From [Leptolyngbya] sp. JSC-1 (GTDB taxonomy: Bacteria; Cyanobacteriota; Cyanobacteriia; Elainellales; Elainellaceae): a stretch of DNA of 64,000 bases. The position numbers and the translations under genes were made by a program. The stretch spans positions 3,051,015-3,115,014 of the forward strand of contig KL662191.1 in the NCBI GenBank assembly GCA_000733415.1, written 5' to 3'. The notes under the pieces are model-generated. The model worked only from the letters and a program-made list of their open reading frames with translations, was not told where the DNA came from and ran no database searches. Shown in pieces: positions 53,234 to 63,012 of the stretch; the first letter of the stretch is position 1; every line of letters begins with the position of its first letter.

Positions 53234-53478
53234 CCTGCAACTCCTGATGCTGCCGTCACCTACCCTAAGTATAGGTAATTCCTAGGTCACAAAATAACAG
53301 GCGTATAATTTGCCATTTGGCCTACTCCTGCAGGTTTTACCCTAATTGCATATGACCATTATGCAACGCCTGCCATAATGTCATTCACAGGAATCTGCAA
53401 CTATGAGAAAAACTGAGATTGAACGTAGGCTTTACGGAGTAGAAAGTAGCGGTTCAGGAGGGTAAAGGCAACCGCTGC

Positions 53479-54495
53479 TCAACTCTGGCTGAGCAAATAC
53501 TTGAACAAGTCATCCAGAATCAGATTTGCGGTAATTGGACCGCCGCCCTGAAAATAATCCCCGACCTCATAGACCTTGCCTTGCTGCACAACCTGCAATT
53601 GGCTCCAAAGCGGATCGGTTTGCAATTGGTTTAATTGGGATTGGGCCGCCTGTCGTTCAGTGGTGATTCCTCCCCAAGTTCTTAAAAACATGGCATCACT
53701 TTCAAGTTCATTCAGTCGTTCTTTGCTGAGTGCCCAAGTTTGTGACGTGTATCGATTTAAGGCAGGAGATAGAGATAATCCGGCTTCCTGAATCACAGCG
53801 AGGGCAAAGGAATCGCGGGTATCGAGGATAATTGCATCGGCTCGCACCTCAACAGAAGAGATGGTAAACGGCAGGCGGTGATGCATCTCGACCTTAAATC
53901 TATTGATACGAGTATTATAATTATCCATCACCTGTTCGGCTTGGTCTGTCTTGTTTAATGTCTCCGCAAATAGCCGAAACGTACTTTTCCAATCATCTGA
54001 TCCGTCCAGCACCGTTGGAGCGATTTGTGAGAGTTGCGTATAAACCGGTCCGATGCGTGAGTCATGTCCCAAGATTAGATCTGGTCTCAGTTCCAGGAGA
54101 TATTCCAGATTTGGTCCTTGAGGGCCGTCAATATCTACAATTCCCTGCCATTGTTGAGGCGGCAGTTTTTGCTTGACGTAGGACAGTACATTCAAACTTC
54201 CGGCAATCGGTTTCACACCCAGGGCCAACACTGGATCTAACTCGGTTCCTCCCCAAACTACGACTCGTTGAGGATTTGCAGGCACACAGGTATCACCCAT
54301 CGCGTGATGAATCATGCGGCAATTTGCGACTGGAGAAGAATCTAGGCTACGTTGGTTAGGAATAGAGGAATGATTGATGCAAGCTGTGACCCATAGACTT
54401 GAGACAATAACGAGCACACTAAATTTTAGGATTCGGTACAGCTTTCGCCATTGGAAAGGTAAAGCATCAATCAAACACGGCATGAACAAGCGCAT
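53479..54495 (-). CDS. Iron-siderophore substrate-binding lipoprotein (module 3)
   Basis: The 338-residue protein has lipobox SLWVTAC (Cys39). It continues CRMIHHAMGDTCVPANPQRV, LEYLLELRPDLILG, a long helix (AEQVMDNYNTRINRFKVEMH), and ends NLILDDLFKYLLSQ. It starts 3 nt after the receptor 3 stop. Binding-pocket residues differ from the other copies (DTRDSFALAVIQEAGLS), consistent with a different siderophore. It would use the shared FecCD2E permease, since no other is in the window. Confidence 0.92.
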   Translation of the reverse strand: MRLFMPCLIDALPFQWRKLYRILKFSVLVIVSSLWVTACINHSSIPNQRSLDSSPVANCRMIHHAMGDTCVPANPQRVVVWGGTELDPVLALGVKPIAGSLNVLSYVKQKLPPQQWQGIVDIDGPQGPNLEYLLELRPDLILGHDSRIGPVYTQLSQIAPTVLDGSDDWKSTFRLFAETLNKTDQAEQVMDNYNTRINRFKVEMHHRLPFTISSVEVRADAIILDTRDSFALAVIQEAGLSLSPALNRYTSQTWALSKERLNELESDAMFLRTWGGITTERQAAQSQLNQLQTDPLWSQLQVVQQGKVYEVGDYFQGGGPITANLILDDLFKYLLSQS

Positions 54496-54498
54496 AAA

Positions 54499-57045
54499 TC
54501 AAAATTCTATAGAAATAGAACCAAGAATTGTGAACGGTGCTCCCGGTTTGACGGTAATTCGACCATATTCTATCCCTTCATAGTAGTTGACATCGAACAA
54601 ATTGCGGACGTTCAGCGAGGCTCGCCAATTATCTCGTCGATAATAAATTGCCGCATCAGTACGGACATAGCCAGGCAATTCAAATGTGTTTTGATTATCG
54701 CCCTGGCGCTCTCCGGCAACAAATAGCCCCAGCCCAAAGCCTAAGCCTTGCAGATTGCCCTGTTGAATCTCGTAGGTGGCCCAAAAACTGCCGCTGTGTT
54801 CGGGCATGTTGGCAGGGCGATTGCCATCCGGAATCCCGAATGTGCCCTTTGTGATTTCGGCATCGGTATAGGCATAGGAGGCGATCAAATTCAACCCTGG
54901 TAGGACTTCTCCAGCCACATCCAATTCAATGCCGCGACTGCGCTGCTCTCCAATCGCAACATAAAATGTAGCGGTGGGATCGTTGGGGTCAACATCGGCA
55001 ATGTTGACTTTGGTCAGATCATAGAGGGCCAAATTTGCCAGCAATCTACCCTCCAAAAATTCAGCCCGCGCTCCGATTTCGTACTGGGTGCCGCGCTCTG
55101 GTTCTAGAGTTTCGCCATCGGACGTGGTGCCAAAGTTAGGGGCAAACGAGCGGCTGAAGCTGGCGTAAAGGGAAAGCGGTTCAATCGGCTGATAGACAAT
55201 CCCAACTCGCGGATTAAAGGCTTCATCATAGCGGGTTGATAGGGAATTATTGAACACGCTCTCTTGGTCAGCAAAGTCAAATCGGCCTCCCAGCAATAGC
55301 TTCAGGTTGTCGGTGATAGAAATTAGATCCTGGAGATACACCCCAAACACATCAATCCCACTGCTGCTATCGCGGGCCAAGACCGTCAAATCCTCTAGCT
55401 CCGGCTGAGGAATAATTTCATAATCGGGATCGAAAATATCGAGGCTAGGAGTTTCGCCTGCCGGCAGACTGCGATTGGTGCCCTGACTGTAGTTGCGGTA
55501 ATAGTCCACTCCTACTGCAATATCGTGATTCACGGGTCCGGTAGCAAAGCTGCCAATTACCGCGAGTTGAGCATCAAATAAATGCCGGATATCATCGTTG
55601 GAGGCAAAGGTTCTCGATAAAATCCCCGTCTCTTCATCCAGACTATCTGAGTCGGCCTTTAAATCTAGGGTTTCTGAGGATGAGAAGCGAAAGGCATTTC
55701 GTACCCGCCAATCTTGATTGAACCGATGCTCCAGAATATAGCCAAGACTGTAGGCTGTATTCTCCAGAAAATCACCGGGTTCACCCAGAATGCGTTCGCG
55801 TGGAATATCTGCAACTTCATCTCCAATTGCTACCAGCCCTCGGTCAAACGGACGTTCGTCATACAAATACTCGAATTCAAACAGCACATTTGTGTTGTCT
55901 GAAATATCCCAACTGAGAACAGGCGCAACGAAGAACCGCTGAATGTTCTGATCAAAATCGCGGAAGCCAGCCCCTCGCTCATACAAGGCATTCAAGCGAT
56001 ACCGGATGGTGCCATCCCGATTCAAAGGACCTGTAAAATCGAGCTGAGGCCGCACTAGGCCAAAATTGCCGAGCTGCACGTCAAAAGCATACCGTGGTTC
56101 GGATAAAGGGCGTTCTGGAATAATGTTGATAATTCCGCCTGGTTCCAAACTGCCAAACAGCACCGAAGCTGGTCCTTTCAGGACTTCAATTCGTTCGATA
56201 TTGGCGGTTTCTTGAAACACAATCCGCTCATCTCGAAAGCCATCGCGGAAAATATTGAATTGCTGAAAGCCGCGAATAAAAAACTGATCGCGGGTGCCGC
56301 CAAAATTATCTCCGGGTGAAATCCCACTGACGTTGCGCAGTGCATCTTCTAGACGAATTACCTGCTGGTCTTCCAACACCTGACGCGGAATCACCTGGAT
56401 CGACTGCGGAATATCGCGCAGAGGGGTGTCGGTGCGTGTTGCGGTGGTGGCTTCATCGACAATGTAACCATCTTGCTGCTCTCCGGTAACAACGACCTGC
56501 AGCGCATCTTCCGCATCTGCGGCCTGAGCAATGCCCGGAACCACACTCAGTCGTAGAGCCTGGGATTCAACGCTGAGATTCGCCGTAGGTGGAGCTGCTG
56601 TTCCCGTAATTGCCACCCGCACTTGGTTATTGGGCAGTTGGGTGACACTCACCAGCGCAATGCCATTGGCTGGGTTGGCCTGCTGAAATTCACTCCCCCC
56701 TGGTAGGGCCAGCACTGCATTCGTCATCTCAGCAATCAAAGCATTCCCAACCGTCGAAGTCGATGGAGCTTCTAGCTCACCAGTCGTTTCCAGAACAATT
56801 TCGATGCCGGCCTCAACCGGATCAACTCGCACATCTATAATTTGGACAGAAGTCGGTATGGATTCTTGAGCTTGAATCTGCGAAACCCATTCACCTATGG
56901 TCGTTGCTGAGGGTTCTAAATCACGCGCCGGAACTTCAGAGGTTGGGCTATTGGCACCCTGCTCTACCTCCGCTGCCCAAGCGGATGACATCACCAAAAT
57001 AGACATCACACCTGTTAGCCCGATGATCCGCTGCCAAATTGTCAT
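54499..57045 (-). CDS. TonB-dependent siderophore receptor with AMIN domain (receptor 3)
   Basis: The protein is 848 residues from MTIWQRIIGLTGVMSILVMS; an ATG at 57063 adds six. The signal peptide ends near WAAEV. The AMIN domain (about 75-170) is followed by TonB-box-like LQVVVTGEQ, then the plug (TPLRDIPQSIQVIPRQVLED, FFIRGFQ, IEVLKGPASVLFG) and a barrel ending in LGSISIEF. The binding protein follows after 3 nt and an AraC gene precedes it. The upstream tandem site is the most diverged of the four. Confidence 0.93.
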   Translation of the reverse strand: MTIWQRIIGLTGVMSILVMSSAWAAEVEQGANSPTSEVPARDLEPSATTIGEWVSQIQAQESIPTSVQIIDVRVDPVEAGIEIVLETTGELEAPSTSTVGNALIAEMTNAVLALPGGSEFQQANPANGIALVSVTQLPNNQVRVAITGTAAPPTANLSVESQALRLSVVPGIAQAADAEDALQVVVTGEQQDGYIVDEATTATRTDTPLRDIPQSIQVIPRQVLEDQQVIRLEDALRNVSGISPGDNFGGTRDQFFIRGFQQFNIFRDGFRDERIVFQETANIERIEVLKGPASVLFGSLEPGGIINIIPERPLSEPRYAFDVQLGNFGLVRPQLDFTGPLNRDGTIRYRLNALYERGAGFRDFDQNIQRFFVAPVLSWDISDNTNVLFEFEYLYDERPFDRGLVAIGDEVADIPRERILGEPGDFLENTAYSLGYILEHRFNQDWRVRNAFRFSSSETLDLKADSDSLDEETGILSRTFASNDDIRHLFDAQLAVIGSFATGPVNHDIAVGVDYYRNYSQGTNRSLPAGETPSLDIFDPDYEIIPQPELEDLTVLARDSSSGIDVFGVYLQDLISITDNLKLLLGGRFDFADQESVFNNSLSTRYDEAFNPRVGIVYQPIEPLSLYASFSRSFAPNFGTTSDGETLEPERGTQYEIGARAEFLEGRLLANLALYDLTKVNIADVDPNDPTATFYVAIGEQRSRGIELDVAGEVLPGLNLIASYAYTDAEITKGTFGIPDGNRPANMPEHSGSFWATYEIQQGNLQGLGFGLGLFVAGERQGDNQNTFELPGYVRTDAAIYYRRDNWRASLNVRNLFDVNYYEGIEYGRITVKPGAPFTILGSISIEF

Positions 57046-57129
57046 CACTCCCCACACCAACAAATCTTACAAATGAGAACTATCTGCAAGAAGCATACGG
57101 CGAGGGATGCCAGTGCGTGAAGTCGATTT

Positions 57130-57165
57130 CAGCTACTAAGCGGATTATTTTTAGCACTGGGTGGA
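57130..57165 (-). promoter_or_regulatory. Diverged tandem site upstream of receptor 3 (putative AraC operator)
   Basis: On the minus strand TCCACCCAGTGCTAA (57165-57151) and TCCGCTTAGTAGCTG (57144-57130) start 21 bp apart. They keep TCC, and the first keeps the GC at positions 11-12 of the consensus, but lose GGGCAAA. The spacing and place match the other three receptors; the sequence match alone would be weak. Confidence 0.45.
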
Positions 57166-57176
57166 TTTTGGGACCT

Positions 57177-58178
57177 CTAGTTCACCCGCCCCCCACTGGA
57201 TTGATAAGCTTTTGGACCAATACCAAACTTTTGTCTGAATGCTTTCGCGAAATAGCCCGAATGGGTATAGCCGATTGCCCGTGCCACCTGTTGAACGGTG
57301 AGTTGATTTTCTGCCAGCAACAGGCGAGCCTGCTCCAGGCGATAGTCGCGCAGATAGCCAAACACAGTCGTGTTAAAAACCTGGCGAAATCCCTGTTTTA
57401 GCTTAAAGTCATTCAGCCCCACCTGGTGGGCTAGACTCAAAATCGAAGGAGGATGGTCGAGTCGATGAATCAAGATATCTCTGGCGTGGTAAAGCCGCTC
57501 GATCTCATCCTGCTTCAGGCGAGGGGCATGCTGGCGTGCGGTGTCTTCTTCGGCAAATTGAGCAAACTGAAGAGCCGTCAACTCCAGCACTTTTCCTTCT
57601 AGATACATCTGCTTAATCGCGCCCTGATAGGGGCACTGCAAAAGTTGATGCAGTATGACTCGCATTTCGGGCGTAATCGTTCCCTGTCGGTAGAAGGAAG
57701 TTGGGAACTCGTCGTTTGTTAAGGCTTGCAGTTCTTGCGGCAATCCAAAAGACTCGGCAAATTGATTAATTGCATTCCGCTTCAACCCAAAGCGAATTCG
57801 CAGCACCTGTTCGCCAGCAAACCAGCGATCGGTTTCAATTCCGTCTTGAACGCATTCCAAGTAATGTCCACCCGGTGCTTCTAGATTTTCATCGGTCAAC
57901 CCCAAATGTCGGTTCTTCAGCGTTCCAGAAACAAAGAAACTAGAGGCCGGTCCCCAGCTCGCCGAATCTGCTTTATAAACCACATCTTCTTTGACCTGAT
58001 TTTCTTCAATTGTCAACCACAAATCGCGGAGTTGCAAATCCCGAAACCAACCTTGATCCATTGTAGTAGACCAAGTGTATTTGGTTTCAAATGGCTCAGG
58101 ATGCCAAATGGTTTCAGTCCTAGAAACATCGGCTTGCAAGCGGTCTTCGTAATCTTCGGCTGAAAGAACGATCGCCAT
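57177..58178 (-). CDS. AraC-family regulator (PchR-like), module 3
   Basis: The 333-residue protein has a C-terminal double HTH: PSILSLAHQVGLNDFKLKQG, FRQVFNTTVFGYLRDYRLEQ and VQQVARAIGYTHSGYFAKAF. Within the window it is the most diverged of the four AraC proteins in the second HTH (YTHSGYF instead of YASQS). Its presumed operator is also the most diverged, which fits co-evolution. It precedes receptor 3 on the same strand, with its stop 131 bp from the receptor start. Confidence 0.9.
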   Translation of the reverse strand: MAIVLSAEDYEDRLQADVSRTETIWHPEPFETKYTWSTTMDQGWFRDLQLRDLWLTIEENQVKEDVVYKADSASWGPASSFFVSGTLKNRHLGLTDENLEAPGGHYLECVQDGIETDRWFAGEQVLRIRFGLKRNAINQFAESFGLPQELQALTNDEFPTSFYRQGTITPEMRVILHQLLQCPYQGAIKQMYLEGKVLELTALQFAQFAEEDTARQHAPRLKQDEIERLYHARDILIHRLDHPPSILSLAHQVGLNDFKLKQGFRQVFNTTVFGYLRDYRLEQARLLLAENQLTVQQVARAIGYTHSGYFAKAFRQKFGIGPKAYQSSGGRVN

Positions 58179-58948
58179 ATCAATTCCTCTATTCCGTCAA
58201 AACAGAGTCCTCACCCTATGGACTCTACAGCGTTCACAAATTGGTTGTGAACAGGGGGTGGGGTGGGGGCAGCGCCCCTGCACCCCGTTCAGATCCTACA
58301 AAGGATTACTGTAGGCATCCAATCAAATAAGAAAGATTCCTGATATTCTCCCATAGCTGCAAACAGAAGTATAGGGACATGAGGTCTTGTTTCGGGTGGA
58401 AGGGGCAATCTACGTCTGGATTTCTGGTTCTATCAGATTTTGTCCGGGTTCAATATAAAGGCTGGAGTTCGTTCAACAACCCGAAACCATCAGATAGAGC
58501 TGTATCGTTCTCCTTCCTATCCCCGTTCCCTCTTGCAAGGAGCGTTAGGGAGAATCAAAAACCAGAGTTGAGTTCAATATCTTCAAATACTATACGCTTG
58601 TATTTTTAGATGCTTTAGTATATTCTCTGCGTCACTAATTCTCTTCGGTGTTGATTGTACTGTACCGCAGCACATCTAAGCAGCCCCGTTTGATGCATCC
58701 CTAACTCATGTCGGTGTACCCAATCTTAATGCAGATGAAGCAATTGATTCAGCAAAATAGCACCTTCTGCTTTCTCATAATCGGCATCATCCGAGTGCAC
58801 AAAGTCGCTGGTTGTGCAAATGAATATGGATATGCTTGAACATTACTAAGTACCTCGGCATAATTAGAAACCAGATTTAAAACCCTGCGCCGCCTGCGCC
58901 GCCTGCTGCGCAGGATTTTGGGTTTTATGTTTAATTATGCTCACCTAT
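58179..58948. other. 770-bp region without a convincing gene
   Basis: No family match is seen on either strand. A perfect 8-bp hairpin (GTTCACAA-ATTGG-TTGTGAAC, 58232-58252) lies 54 bp upstream of AraC 3 and could be an operator. A G/C-rich foldback (GGGGTGGGGGCAGCGCCCC and CACCCC) follows at 58254-58287. A 76-codon frame at 58379-58609 has no recognisable domain or ribosome site. The end holds a terminator-like hairpin (listed separately). Confidence 0.6.
58879..58926 (-). terminator. Terminator-like hairpin after module 4
   Basis: CCTGCGC (58884-58890) pairs with GCGCAGG (58908-58914), and AAAACCC (58879-58885) can pair with GGGTTTT (58920-58926). The stem is GC-rich with two GCCGCCTGC-like repeats in the loop. 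On the minus strand it ends in TTTTAAAT. It lies just past the binding-protein stop at 58949. Confidence 0.65.
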
Positions 58949-60010
58949 TTATTGTGCCTTAACCAAATATTTGAATAGATCATCAATCACAACATTAGCT
59001 GTAAGGATGCTATAGCCAATCCAATAGTTGGGCACCTCATAAACTCTACCTTGCTGAACGGCATTAAGCTGCTGCCAGAGTGGGTCAGCTTTAAGATTGG
59101 TAATTTTGGTGTCCACTTCCTGCTGAGTTTGGCCAAACTCATTGCTCCATAGAAAAATCACGTCACCATCAGCAATTTGCAGACTTTCTTTAGAAATATC
59201 TAGCTGCCCAGGTTGATTTTGTACAGGCGGACGAGCTAATCCAGCATCCTCAATAATCGAGCCAACAAATGAATCGCGGGAATAAATTGAAATGGTGTTG
59301 GGATAAATCCGAATGATGGAAACTTGAAGCCGTTGCAGGCGAGTGTCCATTTGAGCTTTGAAGTCGGCTAAGCGATTGTTATAAGCTACCATAAGCTGGT
59401 TTGCCACATCTGTCATTGCAAGTGTTTCTGCATTATGCATCAGAATATCTTTCCACTGTCTACTGCTCTCAAAGTTGAATAAAACAGTAGGGGCAATTTG
59501 CATAAGCTGTGGGTAGATTTGTTTATCTTCCGTAAGCCCTAAAATAAGGTCTGGTTTAAGCGCCAGAATTTTTTCCAAACTTGGCTGAGTGAAGTCGCCA
59601 ACTACTTCAATACCTGATAGGCGATTGTGCAAATAATTTCGCTCCTCCAGCCAATCTGAAGATGCAGCAACTCCTACAGGCTGTACTCCAAATGCCAAAA
59701 CATTTTCGAGTGAGAAGGGATCAATCGTTACTACGCGCTGCGGATTAAGAGGAACACAGGTCTCGCCCATTGCATGGTCAACGATTCGACAGTCAGATGG
59801 CCGCAAGGATGAATCAGAGACAGGATTTGATGAAACGTTATTGTCACAGGCTGAAACCAAGCAAATAATCAGAGTGACCAATGCTAGCAAATAGGACGAG
59901 AGATACTTCAAAATGCCAGAAACTTGAAAGTCAATATGTTTCCCACGCTTTTGAACCCCTACAAGTCTTTTGCTGCTCAGCAGAATTTTCAAAGTATCTC
60001 CCACCTTCAA
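58949..60010 (-). CDS. Iron-siderophore substrate-binding lipoprotein (module 4)
   Basis: The 353-residue protein has lipobox ICLVSAC (Cys55), preceded by an unusually long 38-residue charged lead (LLSSKRLVGVQKRGKHIDF). A later non-ATG start is possible. The core is CRIVDHAMGETCVPLNPQRV, LEKILALKPDLILG, QVSIIRIYPNTISIYSRD-like (here LQVSIIRIYPNTISIYSRD), and VIDDLFKYLVKA. It is closest to the module 2 binding protein. It starts 4 nt after receptor 4. Confidence 0.92.
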   Translation of the reverse strand: MKVGDTLKILLSSKRLVGVQKRGKHIDFQVSGILKYLSSYLLALVTLIICLVSACDNNVSSNPVSDSSLRPSDCRIVDHAMGETCVPLNPQRVVTIDPFSLENVLAFGVQPVGVAASSDWLEERNYLHNRLSGIEVVGDFTQPSLEKILALKPDLILGLTEDKQIYPQLMQIAPTVLFNFESSRQWKDILMHNAETLAMTDVANQLMVAYNNRLADFKAQMDTRLQRLQVSIIRIYPNTISIYSRDSFVGSIIEDAGLARPPVQNQPGQLDISKESLQIADGDVIFLWSNEFGQTQQEVDTKITNLKADPLWQQLNAVQQGRVYEVPNYWIGYSILTANVVIDDLFKYLVKAQ

Positions 60011-60014
60011 CCTA

Positions 60015-62726
60015 TCAAAATGTTACTGTGACTGAACCCACAATGCTAAACGGTGCGCCTGGGGTAATTCGTGCTCGATCATCAACAGCTTCAATATAGT
60101 CGATATCAAACAGATTTCTCACGTTAATAGCAGCACGCCAGTTGTCTCGCCGGTAAAAAAGACTGGCATCGGTACGGAGGTAACTTGGAACACTGAATGA
60201 ATTTTCTAGATCTCGCCGATCGCCAACAAAAAATAGTCCTAACCCAAAGCCCAGTCCTTGCAAGTTCCCGCTTTGAATTTCATAGCTTGACCATAAACTA
60301 GCAGCATGTTCGGGTACACCGGCCAAGCGATTGCCTTCTAAGGGGCTGCCTTCATCTTCAGTGATCTCGGCATCTGTATAGGCATAGGAAGCGATCATAT
60401 TCCAACCAGGAAGGATTTCGCCAATCAGATCGAATTCAATTCCCTGACTTCTCTGCTCCCCAGTTGCAATGCTGAAGTCTGGGTTATCTGAGTCTGTCGC
60501 TGCAATATTGGTTTTAGTCAGGTAATAAGCTGCCAGATTGGTTGTCAATCTACCCTCAAGAAACTCGCCTCTAACACCAACTTCATATTGCGTACCGCGT
60601 GTAGGTTCGAGGATGTCTCCTTCAGCGGTTGTGCCAAAGTTTGGAGCAAAGGAGCGACTGTAGCTGGCATAGAGGGAAAGCGGTTCGATGGGTTGATAGA
60701 CAATCCCGATGCGGGGAGAAAATGCTTCGTCTTGTTGGTGATCAGTTGTGTCTGTGAGGGTATCTCCAGCAGAAACAGATGTGAAGAAAGACTCTTGATC
60801 GACGATGTCAAAACGTCCACCTACGAGTAGCTTTAAATTATCTAGCAACGTAATCTGATCTTGCAGATAAAGCCCAAAAGCCCGTACTGTCCCTCCAAAC
60901 AAACTCTGATTTTCATTTCCAAGCTCAGATCGGCTGGGTCTGGAAGCACCATAAACTGGATCAAAAATGTTGATAATGCTGCGCTCAAGCGCCGATCGAT
61001 TGTCGAAGTCGTTTGTTTCTCTGGAAAGATCAATCCCTAATAGAAGTGTATGTTCAATTGGACCCGTAGAGAACTCACCCACGAGATTGGTTTGCAGGGC
61101 ATAACCTTCAACCGTACCGTTCTGGTCATCAATGCTTCTCGCTAAGTCACCCGTTTCTTCGTTTAGATCGCCTCTATTTTGAAACGCTCTCGTTGTACGC
61201 TCTGTCCAAGTGTAGCGAAAGACATTTAGAAGTTTCCAGTTTTCGCTGAACCGATGTTCCAGACGATAGCCAGCTATATATTGCTCCCTGATATTGATGT
61301 CATCCGGTTCACCCAAAATTCGCTCAAATGGAATATCAGCAATTCCATTCCCGATGGCAGCTAAGCCGCGATCGAAGGGACGTTCATCATAGAGGTACTC
61401 AAAGTTGAAGGCTAAATCTGTATTGTCCGTAAGGGCTAAGCTGAGCACAGGGGCGACAAAAATTCGCTCAATTCCCTGCTCAAACTCACGAAAATCATCA
61501 GCGGTTTGATAAACTGCATTCAACCGATAAAGTGCAGTGCGTTCGGAGTTGAGCGGACCAGATAAGTCAATGCTAGGACGAAGCAATCCAAAGTTTCCAG
61601 CTTGGAGTTCAACTTCATAGAACGGAAAGGGTAGTGGCTGTTCTGTCACCACATTAATAATCCCGCCTGGCTCCAGGGTGCCATACAAAACCGATGCCGG
61701 ACCTTTCAGCACTTCTACCCTTTCTATATTTGCAATTTCTCTAAAACTGCTATTCGTCCCTAAATTAAAAGTACCTAGTTCAATTCCATCTAACAGAATG
61801 TTATTAATCTGGAAACCTCGAATCAAAAATGCATCACCTGAGTTTCCAAAATTACTGCCTTCTATCACTCCACTTACGTTCCGAGTTGCCTCTCGAAGCT
61901 GAGTAACTTGTTGGTCTTCTAATACCTGTTGGGGAATTACCTGAATCGATTGGGGAATATCCCGTAATGGGGTGTCGGTTCGGGTGGCAGTCGTGGCATC
62001 AGAAGGATTGTAGCCCTCCTCTTGTTCTCCCGTTACCACCACCTGAATCGCATCTTCCCCCTGTGCTGCATCAGGTTCAGTTCCCGGAGTGACGCTCAAT
62101 GCCAACCCTTGTGCTTCTGCTCTTACGTCTGCTGTAGGCGGTGCCTCTGTTCCTGTAATTGCCACTCGGACTCGATTATTGGGCAAACCTGTCACGCTTA
62201 CGAGCGCAACCCCTTCAACCGGATTCGCTTGAGAAAATTCGTCGCCTTGGGGTAGAGCCAGTGTCGCATTCGGAATCTCCGCGATCAGGGCATTTCCCAC
62301 CACCGATGTGGCAGGAGTTGGCAACGGCTGATCCGTTTCCAGCGTGATCTTCAGCCCCGCCTCGGTAACGTTGACCTGCACCCCCGTCACCCGGATCACC
62401 GACTGCTCGCTCTGCGCCATCCATTCAGCTAGAGTTGTGGCCGGATGTTCAACCTCATGGAGGCGAGAAATTTCAGCCTCAGCGGTGATAGGGCTAGGAG
62501 CAGCAATTATCGGTTCAGGATAGGTTGGCGGTTCAGGATGGATTGGCGGTTCAGGATGGGTTGGGATTGTGCTGGCTTGAACTGGAGTTGTCCCAGTTTG
62601 TTCAGGCTCTACGCCTTCTAGACCAGCCTCTGCCCTAACCTCTGCCCTAACCTCTGCCCTAACAATGGGTGCCACCAGCATCGACAGCAAACCCGCAACC
62701 AGTGCCAACAAACGAACTTGATTCAT
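60015..62726 (-). CDS. TonB-dependent siderophore receptor with AMIN domain (receptor 4)
   Basis: The protein is 903 residues from MNQVRLLALVAGLLSMLVAP; 62738 adds four. After the signal peptide comes RAEVRAEVRAEAG, encoded by a 12-bp tandem repeat, and a run of HPEPP/YPEP repeats, both absent from its relatives. The AMIN domain (VTGVQVNVTEAGLKITLE), TonB-box-like IQVVVTGEQE and plug (TPLRDIPQSIQVIPQQVLED, FLIRGFQ, VEVLKGPASVLYG) follow. The barrel ends in VGSVTVTF. Expansion of the Pro-rich linker may reflect recent repeat slippage. Confidence 0.93.
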   Translation of the reverse strand: MNQVRLLALVAGLLSMLVAPIVRAEVRAEVRAEAGLEGVEPEQTGTTPVQASTIPTHPEPPIHPEPPTYPEPIIAAPSPITAEAEISRLHEVEHPATTLAEWMAQSEQSVIRVTGVQVNVTEAGLKITLETDQPLPTPATSVVGNALIAEIPNATLALPQGDEFSQANPVEGVALVSVTGLPNNRVRVAITGTEAPPTADVRAEAQGLALSVTPGTEPDAAQGEDAIQVVVTGEQEEGYNPSDATTATRTDTPLRDIPQSIQVIPQQVLEDQQVTQLREATRNVSGVIEGSNFGNSGDAFLIRGFQINNILLDGIELGTFNLGTNSSFREIANIERVEVLKGPASVLYGTLEPGGIINVVTEQPLPFPFYEVELQAGNFGLLRPSIDLSGPLNSERTALYRLNAVYQTADDFREFEQGIERIFVAPVLSLALTDNTDLAFNFEYLYDERPFDRGLAAIGNGIADIPFERILGEPDDINIREQYIAGYRLEHRFSENWKLLNVFRYTWTERTTRAFQNRGDLNEETGDLARSIDDQNGTVEGYALQTNLVGEFSTGPIEHTLLLGIDLSRETNDFDNRSALERSIINIFDPVYGASRPSRSELGNENQSLFGGTVRAFGLYLQDQITLLDNLKLLVGGRFDIVDQESFFTSVSAGDTLTDTTDHQQDEAFSPRIGIVYQPIEPLSLYASYSRSFAPNFGTTAEGDILEPTRGTQYEVGVRGEFLEGRLTTNLAAYYLTKTNIAATDSDNPDFSIATGEQRSQGIEFDLIGEILPGWNMIASYAYTDAEITEDEGSPLEGNRLAGVPEHAASLWSSYEIQSGNLQGLGFGLGLFFVGDRRDLENSFSVPSYLRTDASLFYRRDNWRAAINVRNLFDIDYIEAVDDRARITPGAPFSIVGSVTVTF

Positions 62727-62919
62727 CTTACTCCCCACGCCAATTATGTCCAGCTAATTATGTCCAGCTAATTGTGTCCAGCTAATTGTGTCCAGCGAAT
62801 AGGGCCAGTCAAGCAAGAGCAAGGCATTGATCAGCATCCACTCTGCTTTACAAGCCTGCTTCAATAGGAATGATTGTCAAAAAGCTTACCGGGAATTACG
62901 GTGCAATAGAGAGTAAAAA

Positions 62920-62956
62920 ATGCGCCCAAGCCGGAATCCTTTGCGCCCAAGCCGGA
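62920..62956 (-). promoter_or_regulatory. Tandem 21-bp-spaced site upstream of receptor 4 (putative AraC operator)
   Basis: On the minus strand TCCGGCTTGGGCGCAAA (62956-62940) and TCCGGCTTGGGCGCATT (62935-62919) are nearly perfect copies 21 bp apart, the best-conserved example. It lies about 200 bp upstream of the receptor. The following leader resembles that of receptor 2. Confidence 0.8.
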
Positions 62957-63012
62957 ATTCTTGCTGACGCGGCTCCGATTTAACCAATCAATCCAACCGA
63001 TCCGACTGACAA

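Noticed and set aside
58379..58609. 76-codon plus-strand frame in the 770-bp gap
   Set aside because: No recognisable domain, atypical composition and no clear Shine-Dalgarno sequence; more likely chance.
62870..62900. Fur box near receptor 4 (GACAATCATTCC on the minus strand)
   Set aside because: Only about 9 of 13 positions agree with half of the consensus, and the AT-rich background makes this weak. I kept only the 41701 candidate.
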